From Icerya purchasi (Eukaryota > Arthropoda > Insecta > Hemiptera > Monophlebidae), in assembly GCA_039619475.1 (NCBI GenBank), contig CM077116.1:101663164-101727163 (forward strand): DNA of 64,000 nucleotides. The letters run 5' to 3'. Made by a program: the position numbers and the translations under genes. The notes under the pieces were generated by a model. The model was not told where the DNA came from, made no database searches, and saw only the letters and a list, made by a program, of their open reading frames with translations. Shown piece by piece: positions 48,140 through 59,628 of this stretch (positions are counted from its first letter, which is position 1; every line of letters starts with the position of its first letter).

Positions 48140-48537
48140 TTCCCCCTAAGAAGGAGGTGGGCGCGTTAGTAGGGAAATTAACCTGCACAGGTAAATTTTT
48201 TTTAGAAATGTCGATATGCGGCAACTCGTTCTCCCTTTTGCCCTCTCCACTCTACGGATCCTCCCTTTATATGCGACCCCAACCATATCCTTTTTGAATG
48301 CCCTGCTCTTTTTCCTGAGTGCTCTCATCTATACGCTGAACTTTTGACGTTGGATCTTCCTACCCCTTTCAATACTTCCTTTATCCTTTCCTTCCCATCT
48401 CTTGCCGTTATTCCCCTCCTTCTTTCCTTTATACTTTCTATCTCCGATCGCCTCAGAATCTGAGTAGGTGATCTATGTCCATGTAGTTGGGAGTGTTAAC
48501 ACCGAGCCCATTGAAAAAAAAAAAAAAAAAAAAAAAA
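48140..48537 (+). mobile_element. LINE 3' end with poly(A) tail
   Basis: Plus-strand frames (with a shift) read LVLPFALSTL, then CDPNHILFECPALF and LTLDLPTPFNTSFILSFPSL, a stop, about 65 nt of 3' UTR and an A23 tail at 48515-48537. The HILFECP motif is the C-terminal zinc-finger region of I/R1-like LINEs. Confidence 0.72.
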
Positions 48538-48674
48538 CTTGCTTCTACCCAATTGAAGCAGCACTACCTAACTAGCTACGCCACGGTAGCTGGTTGGTGT
48601 TCATCAGTAACTAAGAGTCTTTTAATTTACATTATGAAAACGTAAGAAACATAGGGATATCCCAGAATCTCTGT

Positions 48675-48830
48675 CTTCTTCTTCTCGTGCCACCCGATTC
48701 GGGTATTGCTTAATCATCATGTATGGATTGGATTATCTGCTGGAATTGATTTCGATCTTTTGCTATTCTGACTAGATCTTCTGTTTTCTTAATTCCGGTC
48801 CATTTTTTTATATTATCTCTAAAGAGACGT
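48675..48830 (-). mobile_element. RTE-like LINE 3' end
   Basis: The minus strand reads KKWTGIKKTEDLVRIAKDRN, then QFQQIIQSIHDD, a stop and an AGAAGAAGAAG tail (48,675-48,690 on the plus strand as CTTCTTCTTCT). This is the standard end of RTE-like LINEs of the type at 49.0-49.6 kb. Confidence 0.62.
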
Positions 48831-49029
48831 AAAAAAGTACAAATGCCCCAAGACCAATATCTTTTTGTTTTTCTACAAGAATATTATTAAAAGAGGTAAA
48901 AAGTTTTAACTAGCAAAAGTGGCGAATTCATACCGAGATTTCACTTTGATTGAAATAGTAGTTGCATAAAGAGGTGTTTGTAAGAAAATTAGAAAATAAT
49001 AATTGGCTCGAGTGGATAGGACAATTTAC

Positions 49030-49584
49030 AGCCCCCCGTTTGCAATTCTTCTTCGTCTTCTTCGTTAGCCATTAGTAGTTCACTGCTGGACGAAGGCCTC
49101 CTCCAAATTTTCCCAAACGTTGCGATCTTGTGCTTCTTCCTGCCAGTTTGGTCTGAATTTTTGAATTTTATCTGTCCATCGTATTTTCGGTCGTCCTAAG
49201 GGTCGTTTGCCATCAGGTTTCCATGATGTTGCCACACTTATCGAGCCGTCTTCGTCTCTAGCCACATGTCCATAAATCTCCATTTGCTATTTTTAATGAT
49301 ATATACTGCATCCGTCATTTCGTTATTCCTCGGATACGTTTCTTCGTCCATTTGTTTTTCAGAGTAATGCCCAACATATAGAGTTTTCCATTTTTCGTTG
49401 ATTAATTCTTATTTTTTGTTCCATTTTTTTCTGTTAATACCGATGTTTCGTTAGCATATGTTAAAACCGGCAGAACACACTGGTCAAACACTCTTTTTTT
49501 CAGACTTAGGGGCGCTGTAGTGTCTTTAAGTATATTCTTAAGTTTTGAGAACGCCTTCCAAATGGAAATGGTAGATAAATTCAT
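49030..49584 (-). mobile_element. RTE-like LINE 3' portion, possibly 5'-inverted
   Basis: Minus strand: IWKAFSKLKNILKDTTAPLS, FDQCVLPVLTYANETSVL, a gap, then GHVARDEDGSIS, PDGKRPLGRPKIRWTDKI and PNWQEEAQDRNVWENLEEAF, a stop and a GAAGAAGACGAAGAAG tail. This is the post-catalytic RT part of an RTE-like LINE. Immediately beyond its 5' edge the opposite strand reads VDKFIYLEQLIKGTNDLE (49,567-49,625), which looks like the LINE segment that should precede it. Confidence 0.72.
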
Positions 49585-49625
49585 TTATTTAGAGCAATTG
49601 ATTAAAGGAACAAACGATTTAGAAG

Positions 49626-49870
49626 TTTACTATTATTACTCCGATGCAAATTTACAAACAAAAGTAGATGCAGAGAAAACTGTTGTGTTGCAAAACTAAA
49701 TCAAGAGATTACTTAAAGGGAAAAAATTGGAATTTGGTTTAGCTACACGAGAACAGAACAAATAATATAGCGTGCTAGAACTTTTATCGTTTGAATCGGG
49801 AAATTATGAAAAATCAAAAGGACTACAAATTAAAAGTTTGAAACCAATAGGGTAATATTTAATATTTGAA
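49626..49870 (+). pseudogene. Unidentified broken reading frame
   Basis: Continuing from the inverted LINE segment, one frame reads SDANLQTKVDAEKTVVLQN, a stop, IKRLLKGKKLEFGLATREQN, a stop, then SVLELLSFESGNYEKSKG. There are two in-frame stops in about 80 codons, with protein-like composition. Not recognised. It may be LINE or other transposon debris. Confidence 0.3.
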
Positions 49871-52229
49871 GCTTCTCCATTGTGTGGAAACGATTAGAAA
49901 AATAATTTACGTTAGACGACCCCGTCTTTAAATAGTTTTTTTATTTTTATATTTAACGTGTCGGACAGCTTATTCATCATCGGAGGTAAACTAAACCAGC
50001 AGAACGAAACTTAAACACTATATATAAAACTTATAGAAATAAAAAACGTCACGAGTAAATAAAAAGCTGAGATACGAAACAAAAAACCAACACGAGAAAC
50101 AATATAAAAATGAAGGAAATGTGAAAAACACGGTCAGAAAATTCGCAAAAGAGGACGGGTAAGGTAAGAAGGAAGCGAGAAACAAAAAACCAACAAGGAA
50201 ATTATAGTAAACAAGCAATACGAAAAAAAAACAGACTTGAACAGAAAATTTTAGGAAAAACAAATGGCAGAAAATTCCCAAAGTGGTGGGGGGAGTAAGC
50301 AACAAACCGGAAGTAGGAAACGAAAAACAAAAGCATTCACGAGAATAGAACTAACAATGCGGAAAATACGGATTTTTCAAACGGTTAAATTTTTACAAAA
50401 AAAACAAAATTAATTTCCGATGGTAAGGTTTTCCGAGACGTTAAATATGGAAATAAAAATGTTTAAACATGAAATCATTTTCCACAAATAGCATCTGCTT
50501 CCCGTAAGTCGTATTGCTTGATGCCGAACGTCACGAATACCTATTTTTACATACTAGTTGTACAGATGTTCGTGGCAACTGTGTTATATTCAAAACGCTG
50601 GTCTGTACATATGCAAGACTACTCTTGAAATTGATATTGTGATTGATTTATCGATATAGAAAAATGCAGTGTCCCCCCAAGTCATACTGACTAGCGCGTG
50701 CATGACAGTATAACACAATGTTAGTTTGCCATTGCTTTCCATATGATTCTATTAGCGATTATTTAAGATTTTTCTAATAACTTCTTGTCGGTACCCATGG
50801 TCGAAGAAAGTCAAGCGCCCTAGCACCTAGGCTATCCGAAGAATAGTTTCACTTAAATCATCTAAACCGGCGACTTAGCCTACCGATCGGATAATGTTTT
50901 TGGTTTTTTTAAACTATTAAATTAACCAGAACAATCACGAAATTCTTTGAATATATTCATCTTAGGTCCTGACGCCTTCAATTTGGTATTAGCGTTCGAC
51001 TGCAATATTAAAAAGAGACAAAATGATCAACCGAATAGAGATTAGCGTTCGATTGCAATATTAAAAGGAACCGAGGTGTGTTTAATTCATGTCGCACATC
51101 ATACAAACTGTACACCGATCCAACTAGGAAGATTCATTTTTCGTATTTATTAATAAAGCGTGGCGGCAGTACTATTTTCTGTTTTATGTGCACTTGAAAA
51201 GTAATCATTTTTATTCAGATTAACCGATAAAAGTTAATTTTGTGTACAATTTAATTTTTTTTTCTTTTTGATTTTCATTTTCGAAGCGTATATCAATAGA
51301 TAAGGGTAATTTTATTTTTACGATTTGGAGTAATTTGTCATATGGATGGTATTTTTGGATTTGGTTGTAATACGTATATTTAAAGTAGATGTAAAAGACT
51401 TTTTCATCTATGATGAATTTTATACGTATCGCAAGTTGTACATAAAAGTACTTTAGAGGGAGAAACATTTTTAATTTGTTGTGTATCCTGCTGGTACGTT
51501 AGGGTCTAGCATAATGTGTCGAATAGAAAGTCTTCAGATGAGTCAACTTTAATCAGCCTACAACCGTGGAACTCGATGTGACACACTACTTTCTGCCGAA
51601 TATGTTAATCGCGTATTCTTTTTTTTTTTATGCATGTTCGCCCAAAACTTGTGCCTATGTAAACCGATTTTAATAATGATTCCTTGTTCAATGGAAAATG
51701 CAGCAATCTAATGGTGGTACCATATAATATCGGCGTGGTTATCGGTATACATCGTCATGAAAAAATGTGAAAAAATGTAATCTCTTTAAAGAGAATTTTT
51801 TAGTAATGTAAACACGAATAACTCGAAATGTTATCAATTTGCAATGAAAAAACGTATGCTGAAAAGAAAAAAAAAACAGCTAAATTTTAATGAGATCAAA
51901 AATTCAAAAATATTATCCATGTCAGTTAAAGATAATGAATATTAGAAACCTCCAAAGCGCCATTTGCGAGAAGTGATGGATATACTAACCGAGTGATTCG
52001 AATGATTTTTTATCTATTAGAAATTTTACAAGGCTTGGCGATTTGATGCCGGCCCCAAAAAGTTTATGTTCAAGATTTACCACAGTATCCTTATGTAATC
52101 CGAAAAATTAATTCATTTTTATCGAATAATTACTGTTTACTTTGCATTTTTATTAAAATTTTTCGGTAAATCTCAATATCGATATTTTTTCATTTTTTTT
52201 TTTTTTTTGCTTTCTTGTTGATTAATTAT
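49871..52229. other. Stretch without recognised genes
   Basis: Purine-rich at 50,030-50,340 (its opposite strand makes a spurious Phe/Leu-rich frame). It holds the direct repeat at 50,988-51,069. No coding exon was seen. Confidence 0.4.
50988..51069 (+). repeat. Short direct repeat, two copies about 53 bp apart
   Basis: ATTAGCGTTCGA starts at 50988 and again at 51041; similarity extends about 28 bp (through GCAATATTAAAA) with one substitution. A local tandem duplication. Confidence 0.75.
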
Positions 52230-52512
52230 TTTAATATACACGCCTCGCGTAGATTCGCTCTGTTTTGTACTCTAAAATCTTAACACTGGGTTTTCCGTCT
52301 CCTTATAATTCGTCCTTTGTCCTTTCCTTTCCATCTCCAGATATAATCCCTTTACTTCAATCTTTCCTAAGCAAGCTCTATTTCTAATCGTCTCTCTATT
52401 TAACCCTTTCCATAATTTCTATAGTTGTTGGGTCAAAGCCGCTGACGCGCCCAAAAGATAATATATAAAATAATTTTATTATTATTTTATATTAGAAAAA
52501 AAAAAAAAAAAG
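52230..52512 (+). mobile_element. LINE 3' end with poly(A) tail
   Basis: The frame VLYSKILTLGFPSPYNSSFV, then SFPSPDIIPLLQSFLSK, a stop, a 3' UTR including GTTGGGTCAAAGCCGCTGAC and an A-rich tail at about 52495-52512. The 3' UTR motif recurs, on the other strand, inside the hAT copy at 58.85 kb, so both belong to one LINE family. Confidence 0.7.
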
Positions 52513-55064
52513 ATTATTATTGTCGCTAGTGTAATTTCAAAAACAGGTCCTAACCTAATCTAAAACACCTGTATCGCTAGCGGGCTTTGTTCTCTGCCTA
52601 GCTTAACTGCTCCCGTCCTCCCTCACATTTTGGCGTGTACAATAAAGAGAAATCGTAATTTAAATGACGTGTCATAATTACGGGGAAGAGTCTCGTATTT
52701 AACAATAAGATGAAAAATTTTTTCTGCACATTCATCGCAAATGGAATGTAACATTTTAAAAAAAAATGTGTAGAAATCAATTCAAATACAAAATTTAACA
52801 GCATATCTGACATCGGAGAAAAAATGTGTTGGTAAATAAAAATTCAACCAATTACAGTTCAACAAATCACATTATTTAAAACACGAAAATCGTTGTACGA
52901 AAAATTTCGAAATTTAACAGAGAGACTGCAAAACCAGGAAATATGTATTTTCACAGTTTTGTAACATACAAAATACATAATGCATTTTCACTTATGTCGA
53001 GAGACTTGAAGCACCCCACTTATGCATCGGGTAAAATAACTAATGACACACATTTGTTCGCTGGAACACCCATTATCTGCTGATAAAATAGTGACGAGAT
53101 GGTGTTTCGAATTGTTGCAGCGGAAAAGTAAACAGATGATGATGGTCTCGAAATGCAGAGATTAAAATTATCTCGACTTTGTAACGGCACGTGAACGACT
53201 ATTTCTCAATCGCGAGCATAGACCGGCACAATCTGGTACACTGAGCAGGGCGACCGGGACTAATCACGATGTGTGTAAATAATTAAACGACGAGGTGCGG
53301 CCAGGCGAGAGAGGAGATCTGATCTGGTCGCTCCGACTTCTTCTGGAAGAAGATTGTTACATTTTTCCGTTCTTTTCCAACTAACTGCGATATAAGGCGT
53401 CTACTCCGCTTAATTCTGCTCTTTCAAGCTGTCACGAGTAATGCGGTTGAGGTAGTCGATTAGAAATTTTCGTTTTTGCTCTTCTAGCAATCGCGGTTTA
53501 TTGTGGTTTTCCGTTATCAGGAACGCGTTGATCGAGCAGCGTTCGGTCCGGTGCAGTGTTTTTCAAAACGCTACATGTTAATCGCACATCTGCGCGTAAT
53601 CGGTTGCCTTTAAGTCTGCGAAAAAACTGTTCCGGCGACATGCGTTTAACTGAAATATTTTTAGTTTGCATGCCCGAGCGTGTTAAATAACTGTGAAATT
53701 GCACGACGCGAAGAATTAATGCTACTGTCCGGTCCATTGTGTAACGGTGAGAGAGCACGCCGTGATTTTTAAATAGAATTAATATTGTTACGTAATGTGT
53801 AATTAGCATTCGTTTGTTGAACTGCGATTAAATCGATAACGGCTGTCGGTTCTAGTTCGTACGACGTGCAAGAATAAATCTCAATTGCGACGAGCGGCTG
53901 CTTGAGAAAAATTATGGTTTGTTTAATAGCTTTTATTTTTTGTTCACGACTAGCGTTCTTTTTTTTCTTTTTAAAGGTAGCAAGTATAATTGCAGCTATT
54001 ACGAATCAGAATACCACTCGGGGAGAGGAGTATTTGCATTCGACTTGAATAAGTCACGTTGGCGACGATAAAAACTTTCGCTGCTCCGATCGGGCACATC
54101 TTAAAATGCGATGTTCATAAAAAATAGCAGGTTACGTCACACGGTCGGAGTATGCGATAACAGGATTCAGTGTGAAATATTATTGCCTAAACCTGTTCTT
54201 ATTTCCTAGGGGGCTCCTTAGCTATCTGAGCGGAAAATGTGAAATGTTCGTTCTTCGCCGTCAATTTCGGCAAGTCCGCTTGCGATTAGATTATTAATTT
54301 TTACAATCGTCGTATGATGTTTTCATTTATTATTAAATATTTCTATGCATACTAAATGCAATTTGCTTTTGTACGAAATTTATCTAAGCATGCATGTATA
54401 ACAAATAATTTTTTTTTTTATTATAAGAAAATTCACAATTTCTAAAAAGATTTAGTTAATATTTCTGGGTAATAATAAGTGTTACTGATAATAATGTAAC
54501 AGTAAACAAAAGGGTCCGAATAACATAAAACGTAGACGTTTAAAGCTGAAAAATGTTTAATAAAAAACTGCCAATTATTACACGGGATGTAAATTGGAAA
54601 TAAAGATTTTTCTTCACTCAACGCTTTCGCCTATAATTCAATACGATGTAACCATTTTTGTAATGAATATTCTAAATTAATTTCCGACAAAAAATCCGCG
54701 TCTTTCTTGATATCTGCGGGCAGGAAATATAAAAAAAAAAAAAAATGAAAAAAAAACACAACAAACCGCCTTTCGTGAAGAATAGTATGAGAAGTCCTCG
54801 AATTTAACTATGCACAGTAGTTGTTTTTAAACTCACACTTCACATTTTTTCACATTTCTCGCTTAAATCGGAATTCGCTCTGAGAGTTTCTCGATTTCTT
54901 CGCATTTTTCGTTTATTCCGTTTATGTTTTTAAAGCTGTTTCGAGTATAGTATCACCATAGAAAAGTAAACACGGAAAACGAAATAACCTTTAAGCCATT
55001 TTATTATACCGTTCGTTAGCCGGCTATTGTAGCATTAGTTGGTTAGACAGTGGTATAACCACCG
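52513..55064. other. Non-coding stretch with a GC/CpG-richer core
   Basis: 53,180-53,850 is GC-richer and CpG-bearing, with GTGAGA donor-like sequence near 53,745, so a 5' untranslated exon or promoter is possible. No protein-coding exon was recognised; the 103-codon minus-strand frame there has no family resemblance. Confidence 0.4.
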
Positions 55065-55622
55065 GTTTTTTTTTGTTTTTTTTTTTTTTTTATTTTTTTG
55101 ACCTGACACAGAATCATTTGCCGGATTTTATTCCAGTTGTCGCATGTTTTTTGTTTTTTTAAAATTTTATTTCGGACTCATCAAGCGGGGAGACCTTTAC
55201 CCAGAAACAATTAGAAAAGGAAGCAGTCAACTATATTTTTATACGATATCAAATTTTGTTAGGAGAAAGGAATAAATAGTAGGAACGATGTGTGGAGAAG
55301 GAAAAGACAGGATATAAAAAGCGAAATATGGAGTAGGAAGACCGGGTATCAATAAAATGGAATAGAAAGCAGAACACTCAGCAGAAAGAGATGAACACTT
55401 AATAAACACATGATCAGTTTCGCAAACATGTTCTTCGTTTAAGTGGAGAATACGGAGAGACAACCAACGAAAAAGCGAAAACGGGGAGAAGATAATAAAG
55501 TTTGACTTAAGAGCGCAGACAAATAACGGAGACAACAACAAAACGACGAAGTGAAGGAAACAAAGAGAATCACGGATTGGATGGAAGACACTAGTGGTTA
55601 AACAGACACATAAGTAGAACAA
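55065..55622 (-). mobile_element. LINE 3' end with poly(A) tail, minus strand
   Basis: T-rich run at 55,065-55,098 (the tail), then on the minus strand a 3' UTR and an open frame of 127 codons with RWLSLRILHLNEEHVCETDH and VFIKCSSLSAEC, then LPTPYFAFYILSFPSP. The Cys...His...Cys pattern and PTP..F...SFPSP ending match I/R1-like LINE C-termini. Confidence 0.68.
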
Positions 55623-55705
55623 TTTTTAGAGAAAGAGGAAGCGTAAATATCCGATACCGTGATCTGAGATGAAAACTTCTACACAGCAGAAGGAGATTCG
55701 CATGT

Positions 55706-55829
55706 TGACACTTTCAAAAATTTCACAGCCAGCTATCATGGTGTAGTTGGCCAGGCACTGGTGTTTTTCGTTCGAGTAGATCCGGGTTCGGCCCCCGCTG
55801 CCGCACACTGATACTTTCAAAAATTTCAC
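55706..55829 (+). repeat. tRNA-like insert flanked by 21-bp direct repeats
   Basis: 55706-55726 and 55809-55829 are the same 21-mer (TGAC/TACTTTCAAAAATTTCAC) with one mismatch. The 82 bp between them contain TGGTGTAGTTGG (about 55,739), one change from the Pol III A-box consensus TRGCNNAGYNGG, and GGGTTCGGCCCC (about 55,787), close to the B box GGTTCGANTCC. A T-arm-like stem can be drawn. This looks like a tRNA-derived retroposon or SINE head with its target duplication. There is no poly(A) tail and no clean cloverleaf. Confidence 0.55.
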
Positions 55830-55947
55830 TTGTGCTGGGTTAATATCCGTAGTTGAAGCGTTCAAAAATAAAAAGAAAATACCATTCGTTATTAAAAGAT
55901 GGGCAATGTATTTGTTTTTGTTTTTGTTTTTTTACTTAAATCTTCAC

Positions 55948-55950
<3 letters not shown>

Positions 55951-55979
<29 letters not shown>
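55951..55979. repeat. (AAT)n microsatellite
   Basis: About nine uninterrupted AAT units. Confidence 0.9.
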
Positions 55980-56089
55980 TCTGAAATAGAGCACGACTCA
56001 ACTCTATTTTATTTCTATTTTTTTTAATGTAGCGGTAACTGAGAGAAATTCGAAATTCGAAAATTTAAGGGTAAAAATTCGTGACCATT

Positions 56090-56960
56090 TGAAGCAAAAG
56101 AAGTTTAATGGAGCATGATGTTTCTCCGTTCCAAATTTGATTACTGCTCCTTTGTCTATGGTTTTGCCTCCGAATTCGTTCTCTCTTAGTTGGATATAAT
56201 TCAGAATTCTTACCTTTGTCTTTGCTTCGGTGTTCTAAAATCTACTCCGATACCAACAATTCTTACTGAATCGAATACGTCTCACCTTTTCTTCCGCAGG
56301 TGCTACTTCGATTAAGCGTTTTCTTTCCAAGCATCTAAGTTGACTTCTACTAATCTGATCCTTTCCTAGCTCACTATTTTGCAAAATTGGCGTTTTACTC
56401 CTAAGAAAATCTCTATCCTGGCTGATATTTCGTCTAAGCTCGTTCACACCCTTATGTTACTTCTTCTAACAACCTTCGTTATTTCTCTTTCAGTTTTGCC
56501 GAGCTTTCTCACCCTCCCAATATATCCTATCTCTCCGCTGCCTCAAAGTCCCTTCCCAATTCACCAAGAATTTCTTAGTTCTTTCCTCTCATAGGGCCAT
56601 CTTTACGTATGGTTTAACGGGATCGAGTGAAGTTGGAGCCTCTTTTATTCTACCATGTCCCCGAATCCTTTCGATTTTTTTTTCTCATGTACCATCCTTA
56701 CCGCCGAACTAATGAGGCCATCCTATGAACTCCATTGTTTATATTTACTCGCAATGCTCTGTTCCCAATCACTTGATCATCTCCGACTCCATGCACACGC
56801 TTTAAGCACTTCTTCAAATATTCCTGCTTATTCCTGTGACTTTGTTACTCTTCGCATGCGTTCCTTTCTCCATAATCTTCTTGCAAATCATTCCGTTCTT
56901 TTCGAACTGCTGGGAATTAAGTTAAAAATTGACTATAATATTTATATTCGCATAAAATAT
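56090..56960 (+). mobile_element. I-like LINE fragment: RT thumb and RNase H-like region, heavily mutated
   Basis: Plus strand: SKFDYCSFVYGFASEFVLS, LDIIQNSYL and LKSTPIPTILTESNTSHLF (RT thumb region), then after frameshifts TILTAELM, NHLIISDSMH-like and ALSTSSN segments. These are the TAEL...SDS pattern of the RNase H domain in I-clade LINEs. Stops are frequent. The catalytic RT core and tail were not found. Confidence 0.65.
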
Positions 56961-58732
56961 TAAATTCAAAACGAAGAAATCTGATTTTTCGCGCCGCGGC
57001 GAGTGAGAAACATCAGTTGTCGCAATTTTTTGAACTTTTCGAAAGTTTCGATAAAAAAATGAAATACGGTTTACAAATAGCGATCTTTCCATCGGTATAT
57101 CGCATGGCTGAAAAAAAAAATATTTTTTTCAAAATTTCGAGCTTTCGGCGCCCCGAGAGCCTAATTTGAAAGTTGAAAACCCTAATGTTCAAGAACTAGA
57201 AAAATATATGGAAATATGCGTAATATTTTTAACCTTGTTCAAAATTGGATGTTGCTTCAGCTGAATTGGAGCAAGGTCAAACGGGTTAGTCGTGATCGGT
57301 ATCCACAGGAATTTTCCACGGTGGAAGAAGAGATGTTTAATGGTCTTTGATCGTTTGTTTCTTCCGCGTTTCAAAGAGGATCGCGTTCGAAAATAGGTAC
57401 GTTTAATGTACTTGTTGTGTCTTTTTTATCGGAACATCGATTTCGACAGTCGCAGTTTCAACTTTAAAGTAGTAAAATCATCTTGTTCGTTTTTCATCGG
57501 TTGATCATAGACACGCGGATTACTGAATCGTGTCTAGGTTCTTTCTGGTCGTTGTGTATTAATGTAAACAAATTGCGCGTGTTATGTTACAATTAAACTG
57601 TTCTACATACGAGTTGTGTCTCCCTTAAAATTGACAATGTCCGTCGTCCGCCGGATTACTACTCGTAAAATTGGAATCCGCGAGAGCATTTTTATTAGAA
57701 AAGTTATTTATAAATTACACGTTCATTAGCAATCGACAATCGTTTGAGAATCGTTCGAGAGAATTGGTTGCTTAAGTCTAGCAGCGGTATTCCGTTTTAT
57801 TATTTAAAGAAACCTCGCTAGAAACACTTAAAGATATTAAAATTCCATCATTCACTAATAGTTTAAAATCCGCCTAATACGGGTTTTAACGCAACAAAAT
57901 AATCGTTTATAACGTGCAGAGTATACTCTATATACTCGAATAAAGTTCCACATTCCGTTATCGGGGCAACCTCTTTACGATATCGGCATCATTGGTTTCT
58001 AATTCTGTTGGTAAACATTGTTATTTGCGCTACCTTTATGTACTAATAATTTACAATCGGATTTATATTGCAAGAATCGATTGTTAAAGAAGAATCGCCA
58101 GTATCATTTTTATCTGAACAATTTTGTGTGCGAAGTGCCGTTAAGTGAATATTTGTCTGGCGTGTTAGAACAATGTGTCTGATTGTGTTTTAGTTTGTGG
58201 ACGGCTTAAACCCGCGATTTCCGTCTATAGTTACTGTCCGGCGTTGATGCTCTAGACACGAATTGGTGTGTGCTTGTGTTGGCGGGCCTGCTACATTAAG
58301 CCGGTTTGCATATCGGTGTTTTGATCACGAAGTAATCCGTTACGGAGGAGTGGTGATAATGCTTCCAAACACGATTCTAATCTAACTACAAAAAATGCAA
58401 TAAACAACGTTGGCAAACACGCTGATGATTTATAACTACAATTAATATCAACTGCGTCACTTTCCTTGCAATACGTCATCATCCCGTATGGGCATAATAA
58501 GCACACTTATTAAGCGCAAATTCCCTTATAATAAATTAGAAATTTTCGTGAAACTCCAGACTACTACTTCGATTTGGTAAATAGCAACAGGTTTTTTCGA
58601 AAATTGCCCCATTTTAATTGGAATTTCGAATTCTTACATTACCTAAACTCCTGCCAGATCTGAAAATCAGAATACAGCGCGCTGTAATTGGACCGATTTT
58701 TTCCGGAACTCTACTACCGGACACAGTAATGA
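56961..58732. other. Non-coding stretch
   Basis: Moderately GC-richer at 57,500-58,500 with scattered CpG; no convincing frame. It could hold regulatory or untranslated sequence of a gene to the right. Confidence 0.35.
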
Positions 58733-58849
58733 CAGGCTTGGATTTAGAGGGGGTCTAGGAAGAGGGCTGCAGCCCCGGGCCCCATCTTATAAAATGGCCT
58801 CTAAGAGACATTCACTTCCGACATGTAATAAAAAATTAATAATCATATC

Positions 58850-59045
58850 TTTTTTTTTATTTTTTTTTTATTTTTTTTTTTTTGGAGCGCGCCAGCGGCA
58901 TTGACCCAACAACAAGAAAACTAAGCTAATAAACTAAATAACTAAGCGGTCCGAAATGGACGCAACAAACGACAGCAGTGCGGACACCACAGAAGATGAA
59001 GGAGAGGAGAGGATAAAGGAAGAGTTATAGGGAGTAGGGAGACCT
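58850..59045 (-). mobile_element. LINE 3' tail nested in hAT copy 2
   Basis: T-rich run (58,850-58,882) followed by the reverse complement of the 3' UTR seen at 52.4 kb (GTTGGGTCAATGCCGCTGGC on the minus strand). It interrupts the stretch homologous to hAT copy 1, so it inserted after the hAT element. Confidence 0.68.
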
Positions 59046-59370
59046 TATCATTTGTCATATACAGAAATTTTTTTTTAAATAAATAAAATTAACTTTACAG
59101 GAGAAAGTGCATTTTTTAGTACATGTATTTGTTAATAATTTTATATCCATTTTCATTTCCTCCTACAGGAGGAAACTTCGTAATAGTAAAATTTCGAGTT
59201 CCATAAAACGTACCAGAAATTTGTTTTAAGGTATAACGAGTCGGAATCTACGTTTTTAGGAAATGTCTGTATGAATGTGTATGCGTGTGTACACGTGCAA
59301 CACACGCACACACACTTTCCTTTTATACAAATCTTTGGTTAAAATTTGCTGAAAAATTCATTAAAATTAT

Positions 59371-59390
59371 GTATATATATATATATATAA
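59371..59390. repeat. (TA)n microsatellite
   Basis: About ten TA units inside hAT copy 2. Copy 1 has a shorter TA run at the matching place (28,916-28,931). Confidence 0.85.
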
Positions 59391-59628
59391 GTATATATAG
59401 TTTTTTTTGACATCGAAAATTCTACCCGTTGTCTATATGATATTTAGTTTTATTTACATTAATAATTACATGTTAATTCGTGAAGTCAAAATAGTATTAT
59501 TGAATTAAATTAATGAAATTTTAGTTATGCTATAAAACTGATAATTTTGTCATTTCCGAAAACGGCCCTTAATATTTCCGTAGCCCCGGGCTTATCATAT
59601 GTACACTTAATCTGGGCCTGAGTAACGA

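Larger units (their letters stand above)
58733..59620 (+). mobile_element. hAT-type deletion derivative, copy 2, with 8-bp target duplication
   Basis: Same family as 28584-29161. The left end CAGGCTTGGATTTAGAGG and right end CTTAATCTGGGCCTG form inverted repeats. The left (through GGCCTCTAAGAGACATTCAC) and right roughly 230 bp align with copy 1. Flanking 8-mers AGTAATGA (58725-58732) and AGTAACGA (59621-59628) agree at 7 of 8. It is longer than copy 1 because of a nested LINE tail and unrelated internal sequence. No transposase remnant was recognised in this copy. Confidence 0.85.

Noticed and set aside
50018..50305. Phe/Leu-rich minus-strand frame of 95 codons
   Set aside because: Opposite strand of a purine-rich low-complexity stretch; no conserved motif.
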